DNA of 64,000 nt from JASMHC01 sp964476515 (GTDB lineage Bacteria > Pseudomonadota > Alphaproteobacteria > Rhodobacterales > Rhodobacteraceae). The DNA lies in NCBI GenBank assembly GCA_964476515.1, contig CAYZAY010000001.1, positions 8,405 through 72,404 on the forward strand, written 5' to 3'. The notes beneath the pieces were generated by a model. That model saw only the letters and a program-made list of their open reading frames with translations. It was not told the DNA's origin and ran no database searches. The first letter of the stretch is position 1; each line of letters begins with the position of its first letter. Positions 17,480-26,170 of this stretch are shown here, piece by piece. The position numbers and the translations under genes were made by a program.

Positions 17480-18286
17480 TTGTTCAATCGTACGCTCAAA
17501 TTAGCCTTGGCTGCAGTCGCTACCGCGTTGCCGGTTGGGTCGTATGGTATGGATAATCCGGTGCATTTAACTGTGCTTGAAGGTTGGCGTCAGGCGGACG
17601 GAACGCACGTAGCGGCGATCAAACTGGAGCTGGACGAAGGCTGGAAGACCTATTGGCGCGCACCCGGTGAAGGCGGGATTCCACCGTTCTTCGATTTTCT
17701 AGGCTCTCAAAATTTCGTCAACTTCAGTGTGAGCTGGCCAACACCGGAAGTTTTTGACCAGTCGGGGCTTTGGTCGATTGGGTACAAGGATTCGGTTATT
17801 CTGCCCTTCGAGATTGAACCACAAAACAGCAGCCGTGATATCCAGCTGGAAGGCGTGATTGATATCGGCGTCTGCAAAGAGGTGTGCTTGCCCGTTTCAC
17901 TTGATATCAACGCGACGCTTTCGGCCAAGGCGAAAAAGAAAAGCCCAGCCATTCGCGCGGCAATGGCGTCAGTTCCCTACTCACGGACCGAAGCAAACGT
18001 CGATAGCGCCATCTGCAAGCTGACCCCCGATGGAAGCAGAATGGTTATTCGCACCATTGTCGATTTGCCCGCAGCGGGCGACAGCGAATTCGTCGTCATC
18101 GAAAGCTCGGATCCGAACCATTGGTTCTCGGAAACCGAAACATCGCGCGAAGGGGACACTTTGACTGCAGAAAGCTCTCTAATGTCGATTGATGGTAGCG
18201 TCTTGTCGCTTCAACGCGCGGATATAAGGATAACGGTGTTGGGCGAAAACTACGCTGTCGATATTCAGGGATGCACCGGCAGCTAG
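17480..18286 (+). CDS. Periplasmic DsbD N-terminal (thiol:disulfide) domain protein
   Basis: 268 residues. Signal peptide LFNRTLKLALAAVATALPVG, then a DsbD-alpha-type immunoglobulin fold with the redox pair VCKEVC (about residues 133-138). TTG at 17480 is chosen because AAAGGAG lies 8 bases before it and the signal peptide begins there; a start 32 codons earlier gives an implausible leader. The transmembrane and thioredoxin parts of full DsbD are absent, so it probably carries electrons from a CcdA-type partner encoded elsewhere. Its stop abuts the stop of the facing RND gene. Confidence 0.8.
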   Translation: MFNRTLKLALAAVATALPVGSYGMDNPVHLTVLEGWRQADGTHVAAIKLELDEGWKTYWRAPGEGGIPPFFDFLGSQNFVNFSVSWPTPEVFDQSGLWSIGYKDSVILPFEIEPQNSSRDIQLEGVIDIGVCKEVCLPVSLDINATLSAKAKKKSPAIRAAMASVPYSRTEANVDSAICKLTPDGSRMVIRTIVDLPAAGDSEFVVIESSDPNHWFSETETSREGDTLTAESSLMSIDGSVLSLQRADIRITVLGENYAVDIQGCTGS

Positions 18287-21200
18287 CTAGCCACGCGCCT
18301 TTTTCTTAGGTCTGAATATCAGTTCTCCGAACAGCCACGCGATAATAGTCAAAACGAATGTACCAGCAGCAAATAGCGCAAAGGCCGTTGGCACGCTGGT
18401 GACCCTTTCCAACTGGGGAAGCATCGACACCATAGTATCGGGCATTGCACCGCCTGCTATCACGCTGCCAACCGTCACAAGCCCCCAGCCCAGCATCAAA
18501 AGCGCTGCTATCTGAACCAACATTTTGGGCATCCGTGCGCGTGAACCGGTCGCCATCATCCGCCTAAAAGCGACGAATTCGGTTTTGATATCCCGTTGAA
18601 TGGCGATCAGAGACGGAACCACAAGCAGCACCAGAAACATGCCAAACCCAAGCCCGAAGACCAGTGTTATGACGGTCGGTTTAAGGAATTCTGCCTGTGC
18701 GGATTGTTCGAATAGCAGTGGTGCCAAGCCAAGGATCGTTGTCAAAGTAGTCAACAAAACGGGCCGAAGTCGATCTGAGGCACCATCAATAATCGACGGG
18801 ATAAGCCCGCGATCTTCGGCGTATTCATCAATGGTCGTCACCAAAACGATTGAATCGTTGATGATGATCCCCGTCATCCCCAACAACCCGACGACCGAAA
18901 ACATCGACAACGCCACGCCCATGGCGCCATGGCCATAGATCGCACCGATTAGGCCAAAAGGGATCACCGACATGACAACAAGTGGGCGGGTCCAGCTAGC
19001 GAAAACCCAAGCTAGAACAAGATAGATGCCAAGCAAACACAATACCAAGCCGGTGATCGCATCGTTCAGGAAACTACGTTCTTGTTCGGCCAATCCGGAC
19101 AACTGCCAGTCAATTTGATAATTTTGTGCGATCTCTGGAAGGATCGTGGTTTCCAGTGCCTCGGTGATTTCATTCGCGATCTCGGCGTTTTCTTCGTCGA
19201 TGTCGCCCGTAACCGAAATCAGCCGAACGCCGTTTTCGCGAAGCACTGTCGAAAAGCCGGTACACGATGTCACTGTTACGATATCAGCCAGAGGCACGTA
19301 CCCACCCTGTGGTTTACGCATATGCGTTCGGTCAAGGAAATCGGCGGTTAGTTCGTCTTCGGGCAGTTCAACAGATATCGACGCGCTTCGTCCGTCCACC
19401 GGATAGGTCGCCGCCTCTATCCCGCCAAGACGTTGGCGAAGGGCCTGACCTAAGGCATCAATCGTAAAGCCCAATGCCTGACCCTGAGGTGTCAGTTCCA
19501 GCACCAGTTCGTCTTTGTCATAGGCCAGGTTGTCTTCGACCGACGTGACCTCTGGATACTGCAGCAGTGCTTCCTGAAGAGCATTTGATGCCGCCTTCAG
19601 GACATCGGCATCGACGCCCATCAACTGGATATCAAGCGCATCGCCACCCGGCCCTGCGCGCCCACCCCGAAATGTCAGGGTCTCAGTACGTGGCACTTGC
19701 TCTACTTCTTCCTGAAGCTGGGTCACAAAGGTGAAACTTGTGAACGGTCGCAAATCGGGGTCAATCAGTTCGATCGTGATCGCACCTAGCAAATCACCTT
19801 CTTTTTCGCCCGCACCCGCCAAACCACGCCCTGCGTTTTCGCCGATTTGGGCAACCACATAATTGACCGGATTCAACCCATGTTCTGCTTCAAGACGCGC
19901 TCCGACTTCGTCCACCGCGCGCTGCATTTCCTGCATCATGGCAATCGTATCTTCACGTGTTGCGCCGTTAACCATCGCGAAATTGCCTGTCACGGATCCT
20001 TGCTCAGGCGCGTTGAAGAAACGCCATTGCACCTTGCCGGTCATGATGCCCGATACCTGAAGCGCCAAAAGCAAGACCACACAGGCCATGACGGGGTAGC
20101 GGAAGAAGATAACCATCGCCATGAATCGTCGGAATATCACATCGCGGAACCATCTAAAGCCGCGGTTCACAACGCGCGAAGGCAAATCGTACCAATGCTC
20201 TTTCGCGGTATGCGCCAGCGCATGAGACATATGGTTCGGCAAAATAAGGAAGCATTCGATCAGTGACGCGGTGAGAACGGCGATGACCGTGAACGGAATA
20301 GCGCTGATCAGGTCTCCGAAGCGGCCACCTACGACGACCAAGGCAAAGAAGGCAATAACCGTGGTCAGGGTCGCGGAAAACACCGGTAAAGCCATGCGTT
20401 TGGCGGCGCGCTCAGCCGCTTGCACGGGGTGTTCGCCCAATCGGCGTGCTCTGAAATCTGCGTGTTCGCCAACGACGATTGCGTCGTCCACCACGATGCC
20501 AAGCGTGATGATCAGTGCGAAAATCGAGATCACGTTGAAGGTCAGCCCTGCGAAGTACATCAGTGAAACCGTCGCCAACATCGCAACCGGAATACCCGCG
20601 GCCACCCAAAATGCGATGCGTGCATTCAGGAACAGAAACAAGAGCAGCAATACCAGCCCCAGCCCGACCAACCCGTTATCCATCAGGATTTTAAGACGGG
20701 CTGAAATAGCCTCGGCGCTCGTGTTGATCAGCTCAATCTTTCCGCCTTCGGGAAGCAGGCCCTGCATTTCTGCGGCAAGCTCTTCAACCTGTTCCTGAAT
20801 GGCGATGGCATCGCCTGCGGATGATCGCTGAACGTTGATGAAAACAGCCGAGTTATCGCCGACGTAGTAGCTAACGTTTCGATCAATGCCTTCGGTCAGG
20901 ACATCGGCAACATCCCCGACCGTCAGTTTCGATCCATCAGGTTCAAGCCGCAGCACGACCGATTCAATCTGATCAGCGCTGCGCTTTTCTACACCTGTCC
21001 GCACGCGTGCATTTGCGCCGGTCACGTCCCCTGCGGGGTCTGCATCGACTTCTTCGGCGATGGCGTTGGCGATTTGGGACAGCGTTATATCAAAGCGGAT
21101 CAAGTTGGCCGAGGTCACTTCAACAACCGTTCTGGGCGCAACGACGCCCCGCACCGTTGTTCGCGTCACGCCTTTGGCAAACAGCTTCACCACCATTTCG

Positions 21201-21688
21201 TCGGCAAGCTGTGCCAATTGTTCAACCGCGACAGGGCCGGTAATGACAACGTCGGTTACCGGATCTCTCCAACTTCCGCGCCTGACCGACGGATCATCCG
21301 AGTCACTCGGCAGGTTTCCAATGCTATCAACCGCGTCCTGAACATCGTCGGCTGCACGGCCCATGTCCCAGTTTGGCTCGAACTCTAACCGGATCGTCGC
21401 CCGCCCTTCCCGAGACGTTGACGACGAAGACGACACGCCTTCGACAGCCAGCATTGCGGGTTCGATAAGCTGAACGATGGCTGCGTCCACATCTTCGGCA
21501 CCGGCGCCATCCCACCCGATGGTCACTGTAATCGTGTCTAAAACTATATCCGGGAAGAACTGCGAACGCATCTTGGGCAGCGTCGTAAGACCGGCCGCAA
21601 CCAGAATAACCAGCAGCAAATTCGCAATCGTTCCATGCCGCGTGAAGTACGCAAGGATACCTTTGTTATCGTTGTATTTCCGTGCCAC
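18287..21688 (-). CDS. RND-family efflux permease (AcrB-like)
   Basis: 1133 residues, full length for HAE1/AcrB-type inner-membrane pumps. The N-terminal helix is followed by SQFFPDIVLDTITVTIGWDG, a large periplasmic loop, helix TM4 with GIVVDDAIVVGEHADF (about residue 400, proton-relay Asp pair), a second periplasmic loop, and the C-terminal helices with GMTGIIINDSIVL. The start is GTG at 21688, 3 bp after the fusion-protein stop. No TolC-like gene is adjacent. It probably exports drugs or metabolites, driven by proton import; the substrate is unknown. Confidence 0.93.
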   Translation of the reverse strand: MARKYNDNKGILAYFTRHGTIANLLLVILVAAGLTTLPKMRSQFFPDIVLDTITVTIGWDGAGAEDVDAAIVQLIEPAMLAVEGVSSSSSTSREGRATIRLEFEPNWDMGRAADDVQDAVDSIGNLPSDSDDPSVRRGSWRDPVTDVVITGPVAVEQLAQLADEMVVKLFAKGVTRTTVRGVVAPRTVVEVTSANLIRFDITLSQIANAIAEEVDADPAGDVTGANARVRTGVEKRSADQIESVVLRLEPDGSKLTVGDVADVLTEGIDRNVSYYVGDNSAVFINVQRSSAGDAIAIQEQVEELAAEMQGLLPEGGKIELINTSAEAISARLKILMDNGLVGLGLVLLLLFLFLNARIAFWVAAGIPVAMLATVSLMYFAGLTFNVISIFALIITLGIVVDDAIVVGEHADFRARRLGEHPVQAAERAAKRMALPVFSATLTTVIAFFALVVVGGRFGDLISAIPFTVIAVLTASLIECFLILPNHMSHALAHTAKEHWYDLPSRVVNRGFRWFRDVIFRRFMAMVIFFRYPVMACVVLLLALQVSGIMTGKVQWRFFNAPEQGSVTGNFAMVNGATREDTIAMMQEMQRAVDEVGARLEAEHGLNPVNYVVAQIGENAGRGLAGAGEKEGDLLGAITIELIDPDLRPFTSFTFVTQLQEEVEQVPRTETLTFRGGRAGPGGDALDIQLMGVDADVLKAASNALQEALLQYPEVTSVEDNLAYDKDELVLELTPQGQALGFTIDALGQALRQRLGGIEAATYPVDGRSASISVELPEDELTADFLDRTHMRKPQGGYVPLADIVTVTSCTGFSTVLRENGVRLISVTGDIDEENAEIANEITEALETTILPEIAQNYQIDWQLSGLAEQERSFLNDAITGLVLCLLGIYLVLAWVFASWTRPLVVMSVIPFGLIGAIYGHGAMGVALSMFSVVGLLGMTGIIINDSIVLVTTIDEYAEDRGLIPSIIDGASDRLRPVLLTTLTTILGLAPLLFEQSAQAEFLKPTVITLVFGLGFGMFLVLLVVPSLIAIQRDIKTEFVAFRRMMATGSRARMPKMLVQIAALLMLGWGLVTVGSVIAGGAMPDTMVSMLPQLERVTSVPTAFALFAAGTFVLTIIAWLFGELIFRPKKKARG

Positions 21689-21691
21689 GCC

Positions 21692-23212
21692 CTAGTTCCC
21701 CATCCGGCTTTCCAGACGCTCGACCAAGTCTTTTGGCACCTCGGGCTGTTCAAGAAGACCCAGAATGCGATCCTTCGCGTTCTGAGGCATCCTGCCGTTT
21801 GAATTCACCGCATCAATCAGCTTTTGCCGTCGTTCATCGCTGATCTCGATCAGCTCTCCATCTTCGTTGACCGGACGGCCCTGCCCTTGTTCGGGCGCGG
21901 CGGGTTGCTGGCGTTCAGCGCTTTTGGCGATGGCTTCAACTTCGACCTGATCAAGAACGCGAACCCCGATCCCTGCACCAAGCAACGGTGATCTCTCGGC
22001 AACGACCCGCGTTCCTTCAAGCGCGTCCGCTTTGACCAACACATCGTCCCCCTGACGGCGGACAAGCTCAACATCAACCGATACAAGGCGGTCTTCATCC
22101 GTGACGATCAGCACCGCCCCGTCGCTTCCATAGGCAGCAGCGGGCAACCGAACGACGCCCTCAACGGGTGGTTCCTGAATGTTAACGGTCACAAAATCAC
22201 CGGGCTTTAGCCCCAACGGGTTATCCAGCCGCGCATAGACCAATCGACCCGTTTGGCCTTCGCCCACGGCAGCACTTTCGCGGTCGATCAGCCCTAGACT
22301 GACCAATTCGACACCACCAACATCCAGACTAACCTCAACCGGAGCGGTTTGAAGCTGACCACCCTGATCAAGCAACCGTGCATATTGCGCAGTCGAAATG
22401 CGGAACGATACTTCTAGACTGTTTCGATCAATCAACTCTGCCAGTTTTTCGTTAGGCGACACCAATCCGCCTTCGATGGCATTCACCCCACTCAGCGTGC
22501 CCGTAAAACCAGCAAAGATTTCAGTCTCGGCCAAGGCCCTATTGGCATCCGCCAACGATATCTGCTGACGCGCCATCCGCGTTTGTGCCTGATCAACACG
22601 CGCAGCTGCATTCGCAAGAGACTGCCGTTTGCCAAGAACCGCAGCGCGTGCGGAAGACGCCGAAAGCTCGGCCTGCTCAACGGCGGCTTCTGTGCCAACA
22701 CCGCGCTCTCTTAGGTCTTGCTGACGAACCAGCGCTTTGTCGCGAAGCTGGGACTGTTCCTGAGCGGCCTGCAAATCGTCGGTGGAAATCTCAAACGCGC
22801 GATTAGCGTCCCTGACTTCGGCCTCGGCATCCAGAATATCCGCCTTGACCCGATCCAGTTGCGCCAAAGCGTCAATCTGATCCACCCGCGCTAACAACTG
22901 ACCTTTGGAAACCTGCCCGCCGTCACGGAACTCTGGCGCGAGGTATACCAACTGTCCACCCGATGTCGCGCGAATTTCCAACGTTCGGGTGCTCGCCACC
23001 TCGCCGAATGCGGTCAGGGTTGGCGCAATCGTTTCCGCATTAGCGGTCACGACGTTTACGGAAAACACACGCTCACGCGCAGACGGACGCATGCCTTGTT
23101 GTGACTGAACATTCTTGGCAGCGCTGAACACCAGATTTCCGGCAACTGCTAGGATGCCAAGCGTCAAAGACAGCAAAAAGAGACCGGTCAGGCTCTGGCG
23201 TAGAAACTTCAT
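21692..23212 (-). CDS. RND periplasmic adaptor (membrane fusion protein)
   Basis: 506 residues. N-terminal anchor helix (residues 8-30), barrel-sandwich/lipoyl halves (LEIRATSGGQLVYLAPEFRD near residue 82), a long alpha-hairpin coiled coil (about residues 120-230, many Ala/Gln/Arg), and a beta-barrel with VVRLPAAAYGSDGAVLIV. The C-terminal tail (about 428-506) is polar, with ISDERRQKLIDAVNSNG, and is longer than in AcrA. It links the RND pump to an outer-membrane channel. Cotranscribed with the pump. Confidence 0.9.
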   Translation of the reverse strand: MKFLRQSLTGLFLLSLTLGILAVAGNLVFSAAKNVQSQQGMRPSARERVFSVNVVTANAETIAPTLTAFGEVASTRTLEIRATSGGQLVYLAPEFRDGGQVSKGQLLARVDQIDALAQLDRVKADILDAEAEVRDANRAFEISTDDLQAAQEQSQLRDKALVRQQDLRERGVGTEAAVEQAELSASSARAAVLGKRQSLANAAARVDQAQTRMARQQISLADANRALAETEIFAGFTGTLSGVNAIEGGLVSPNEKLAELIDRNSLEVSFRISTAQYARLLDQGGQLQTAPVEVSLDVGGVELVSLGLIDRESAAVGEGQTGRLVYARLDNPLGLKPGDFVTVNIQEPPVEGVVRLPAAAYGSDGAVLIVTDEDRLVSVDVELVRRQGDDVLVKADALEGTRVVAERSPLLGAGIGVRVLDQVEVEAIAKSAERQQPAAPEQGQGRPVNEDGELIEISDERRQKLIDAVNSNGRMPQNAKDRILGLLEQPEVPKDLVERLESRMGN

Positions 23213-23294
23213 AAAGGTTCCTTTTCAACAACGTACCTTGGGCGCCAGCGGACACCAGAGCACACACAATCTACTTATCATACGTGCCGCCGGA

Positions 23295-23837
23295 TTATTT
23301 CCGTCGCAGTCGTTCTTCCAAACGTGGAAAAATCTCAACAAAATTGCAGGGCAGATGTTGGAAGTTCAACTGATGGATCAGGATTTCATCCCACGCGTCT
23401 TTGCAGGCACCCGGGCTTCCTGGAAGGGCAAACAAATAGGTGCCTTGGGCCACACCACCCGTCGCACGGCTTTGAACGGCAGAGGTGCCGATCTTCTTCA
23501 TGCTGACAATTGTGAAAACGGTCGAGAACGCCTCGATTTCTTTTTCATAGACGTCGCGATGTGCTTCGACGGATACATCACGCCCAGTTAGGCCCGTGCC
23601 ACCGGTTGAGATGATTACATCTACATCCTTATCAGCGCACCATTCGCGAAGTTGATCAGCAATTTCGACACGCTCATCGGGCAGGATATGGCGATGAGCA
23701 ACCTGATGCCCCGCCGCTTCAATCCGGTCGACCAAAACCTGACCCGAGCGGTCCTGTTCAATGCTTCGGCTATCCGACACGGTCAGAACTGCAATTCGAA
23801 CCGGAACAAACGGTTTGGTTTCATCATATCGCGCCAT
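23295..23837 (-). CDS. moaB: Molybdenum cofactor biosynthesis protein B
   Basis: 180 residues, MogA/MoaB fold: VLTVSDSRSIEQDRSG (about residue 18), ISTGGTGLTGRDVS (about residue 75) and FALPGSPGACKDAW (about residue 136). It adenylylates molybdopterin before Mo insertion. Starts one base after the glycosylase stop, so both are probably in one transcript. moaD and moaE are at 36 kb. Confidence 0.92.
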   Translation of the reverse strand: MARYDETKPFVPVRIAVLTVSDSRSIEQDRSGQVLVDRIEAAGHQVAHRHILPDERVEIADQLREWCADKDVDVIISTGGTGLTGRDVSVEAHRDVYEKEIEAFSTVFTIVSMKKIGTSAVQSRATGGVAQGTYLFALPGSPGACKDAWDEILIHQLNFQHLPCNFVEIFPRLEERLRRK

Positions 23838-23838
23838 T

Positions 23839-24618
23839 TCAGGCCAACTCCTTTAACCGCGCCTGAAGCGCCAACAAATCCGCCCAAGCCTCACGTTTCG
23901 CATGTGGATTGCGCAGCAAAAAAGCGGGGTGGAACATCGGCAGCGTTGGAACTTTGGCAACGCCCTGCCAGTTACCCCGTAGCCGCGTGATCCCGCGCTT
24001 ACTCAGCATCGCCTGACAGGCAATATTCCCCATCAGAACAATCAACTCAGGCTGAACCAACTCGATATGCCGCTCAACAAAGGGGCGCATCATCGCAATT
24101 TCTTCGGGCTTTGGATCGCGGTTTTGCGGTGGCCGCCATGGCAATACGTTCGTGGTGTACACACCCGCCAAACCTTCGGCAGACCGCGCCATGCCGATAG
24201 CGGCAAACATTTTATCCAATAGCTGACCGGCGCGCCCGACAAAGGGTAGACCTTGGATATCCTCGTCCCGCCCGGGTGCTTCACCGATTACCATCACACG
24301 GGCAGTGGGCGATCCATCTGCAAACACCAGATTATTCGCGCCACGCTTCAAGTCACAGTGATCAAATCCGGCAATCGCGGCTTTCAACGCCTCTAACGAG
24401 TCTGTTTTCGAAGCCATTCCCCGCGCGACCTCTACCGGATCAACCTCTTGCTTGACGGCAACAACAGGCGCGGTTTTTTCTGCCTTTTTCGGAACGACGG
24501 GCTTGGCCTGCAACGCGTATCGGTCAATCGGCGCTTCCGCAATCGCATCAGATACGCCCATTTCAACCTGCCATTCCAGCAAGGCACGGGCCGTCCAATA
24601 TTTTTCCGCCGATTCCAT
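23839..24618 (-). CDS. Uracil-DNA glycosylase, family 4-like without Fe-S cysteines
   Basis: 259 residues from ATG 24618 (a TTG three codons earlier is possible). An N-terminal 75-residue linker precedes the UDG fold: motif 1 GEAPGRDED (residues 112-120), TNVLPWRPPQNRDP, and motif 2 HPAFLLR (230-236). Family 4 enzymes coordinate a 4Fe-4S cluster by four Cys; here only CDLKRG (residue 88) and a Cys in NIACQ remain, and the usual KC..C region reads VLPW...AMM. It should remove uracil from DNA, probably without a cluster. Followed by moaB. Confidence 0.85.
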   Translation of the reverse strand: MESAEKYWTARALLEWQVEMGVSDAIAEAPIDRYALQAKPVVPKKAEKTAPVVAVKQEVDPVEVARGMASKTDSLEALKAAIAGFDHCDLKRGANNLVFADGSPTARVMVIGEAPGRDEDIQGLPFVGRAGQLLDKMFAAIGMARSAEGLAGVYTTNVLPWRPPQNRDPKPEEIAMMRPFVERHIELVQPELIVLMGNIACQAMLSKRGITRLRGNWQGVAKVPTLPMFHPAFLLRNPHAKREAWADLLALQARLKELA

Positions 24619-24763
24619 GTCTGCCAAGCTATCCCGCTTCCCGCCGGTGTGAAAGCCAAAGTGACCGCTGCTTTTTCTGTCTTAAATATCCCCGCCAGAG
24701 GCATCCTAAGCTTGCCCCAAACGCAACCTCTCCATATAAGCGTTAGAAATCCGAGGAGACGCC

Positions 24764-25714
24764 ATGACATTCCGGCAAAAACACCTCTTGGGTATCGAAC
24801 CCCTCCACCCTACCGAAATTACTGCGATTCTGGATTTGGCTGACAAATATGTCGACCTGAACCGCCAAAGCGTCAAACATTCAGACGCGCTGACAGGTCT
24901 CACCCAGATCAACATGTTCTTTGAAAACTCCACCCGCACGCAAGCCAGCTTTGAACTCGCTGGAAAACGTCTGGGTGCAGATGTGATGAACATGGCGATG
25001 CAAGCCAGTTCCATCAAAAAGGGCGAGACGCTTGTCGATACGGCCCTGACACTGAACGCCATGCATCCAGACCTTCTGGTCGTGCGCCACCCCCATTCCG
25101 GCGCGGTCGATCTGCTGGCGCAAAAGGTCAACTGCGCCGTGCTAAACGCTGGCGACGGCCGTCATGAACATCCGACCCAAGCGCTGCTTGACGCGCTGAC
25201 CATTCGCCGCCGCAAGGGCCGCCTGCATCGTCTAAACGTCGCGATCTGTGGCGACATCGCCCATAGCCGTGTGGCGCGGTCCAATATCATCCTGCTTGGC
25301 AAGATGGAAAACCGCATCCGCCTGATCGGTCCCCCGACGCTGGTTCCAAGCCAATTTAGCGAATTCGGCTGTGAGGTTTACGACGACATGAACGAAGGTC
25401 TCAAAGACGTCGATGTTGTCATGATGCTTCGGCTGCAACGCGAACGCATGGACGGCGGTTTTATTCCTTCTGAACGCGAATATTATCACCGCTATGGTCT
25501 GGACGCCGAAAAGCTGGACAACGCCAAGGACGACGCGATCGTCATGCACCCCGGCCCCATGAACCGAGGCGTTGAAATCGACGGAGACATTGCCGACGAC
25601 GTCACCCGCTCGGTCATCCAAGAACAGGTCGAAATGGGCGTCGCGGTCCGCATGGCCGCTATGGACCTGCTGGCACGGAACCAACGGGCCGACCGCGAAC
25701 AGGGGGTTGCTTGA
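24764..25714 (+). CDS. pyrB: Aspartate carbamoyltransferase catalytic subunit
   Basis: 316 residues with the carbamoyl phosphate motif FFENSTRTQASFELAGKRLG (about residues 48-67), HPTQALLDALT (about residue 133) and MHPGPMNRGVEI (about residue 262). It forms carbamoyl aspartate in pyrimidine synthesis. GAGGAGACGCC precedes the ATG. No pyrI is adjacent; instead a pyrC-like gene follows, the arrangement seen where PyrB assembles with an inactive dihydroorotase. Confidence 0.95.
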   Translation: MTFRQKHLLGIEPLHPTEITAILDLADKYVDLNRQSVKHSDALTGLTQINMFFENSTRTQASFELAGKRLGADVMNMAMQASSIKKGETLVDTALTLNAMHPDLLVVRHPHSGAVDLLAQKVNCAVLNAGDGRHEHPTQALLDALTIRRRKGRLHRLNVAICGDIAHSRVARSNIILLGKMENRIRLIGPPTLVPSQFSEFGCEVYDDMNEGLKDVDVVMMLRLQRERMDGGFIPSEREYYHRYGLDAEKLDNAKDDAIVMHPGPMNRGVEIDGDIADDVTRSVIQEQVEMGVAVRMAAMDLLARNQRADREQGVA

Positions 25715-25716
25715 TC

Positions 25717-26157
25717 ATGGAAGACAGCTACCGCCTTACCCCATCCAGCGAATTGCTGACCGGCGAAAAGCTTGAGCAAAGCTTTCAGGCTGACCGCGGC
25801 GCGTACATCCGCGATCATACGTGGATGGCGGCGATTGCTATGGCGGTGAGGATGGTTGTCCTGTGGGTGATTGGAAACCCACACGTCTGGACAGGAGCGA
25901 TTGGCGGTCTCGCGGCGATTGGCGTTCGTGGCTTTTATGTTGCTTCGGACGAGCTAGGCGTGCGTTGGGGTCTGACCAATATGCGCCTGCTTGGTCCTCA
26001 GACCCGCGCTGTGGATCTTGGCCAAGTTAAGGACGTTCGCACTTTGGCAAGTGCTGTTCAGGTGATCACAAAGACCGGCGACAAATATCTGCTGAAATAT
26101 CAATCGGATCGAAGTGCAACCAAAGCAGCTATTTTGGCTGCGGCGACACGAGCATAG
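25717..26157 (+). CDS. PH-like domain membrane protein
   Basis: 146 residues from ATG 25717, 2 bp after the pyrB stop. A hydrophobic pair lies at about residues 36-70, then a small beta-rich domain (VASDELGVRWGLTNMRLLGP, VDLGQVKDVRTL, KYLLKYQ) like bacterial PH (bPH_2) domains. It sits between pyrB and the pyrC-like gene, an arrangement conserved in related bacteria, but no link to pyrimidine synthesis is visible in it. Confidence 0.75.
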   Translation: MEDSYRLTPSSELLTGEKLEQSFQADRGAYIRDHTWMAAIAMAVRMVVLWVIGNPHVWTGAIGGLAAIGVRGFYVASDELGVRWGLTNMRLLGPQTRAVDLGQVKDVRTLASAVQVITKTGDKYLLKYQSDRSATKAAILAAATRA

Positions 26158-26170
26158 AAAAGGCAACCAC

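Noticed and set aside
19847..20266. Frame antisense to the RND pump
   Set aside because: The pump is intact and conserved; the frame is a His/Arg-rich shadow.
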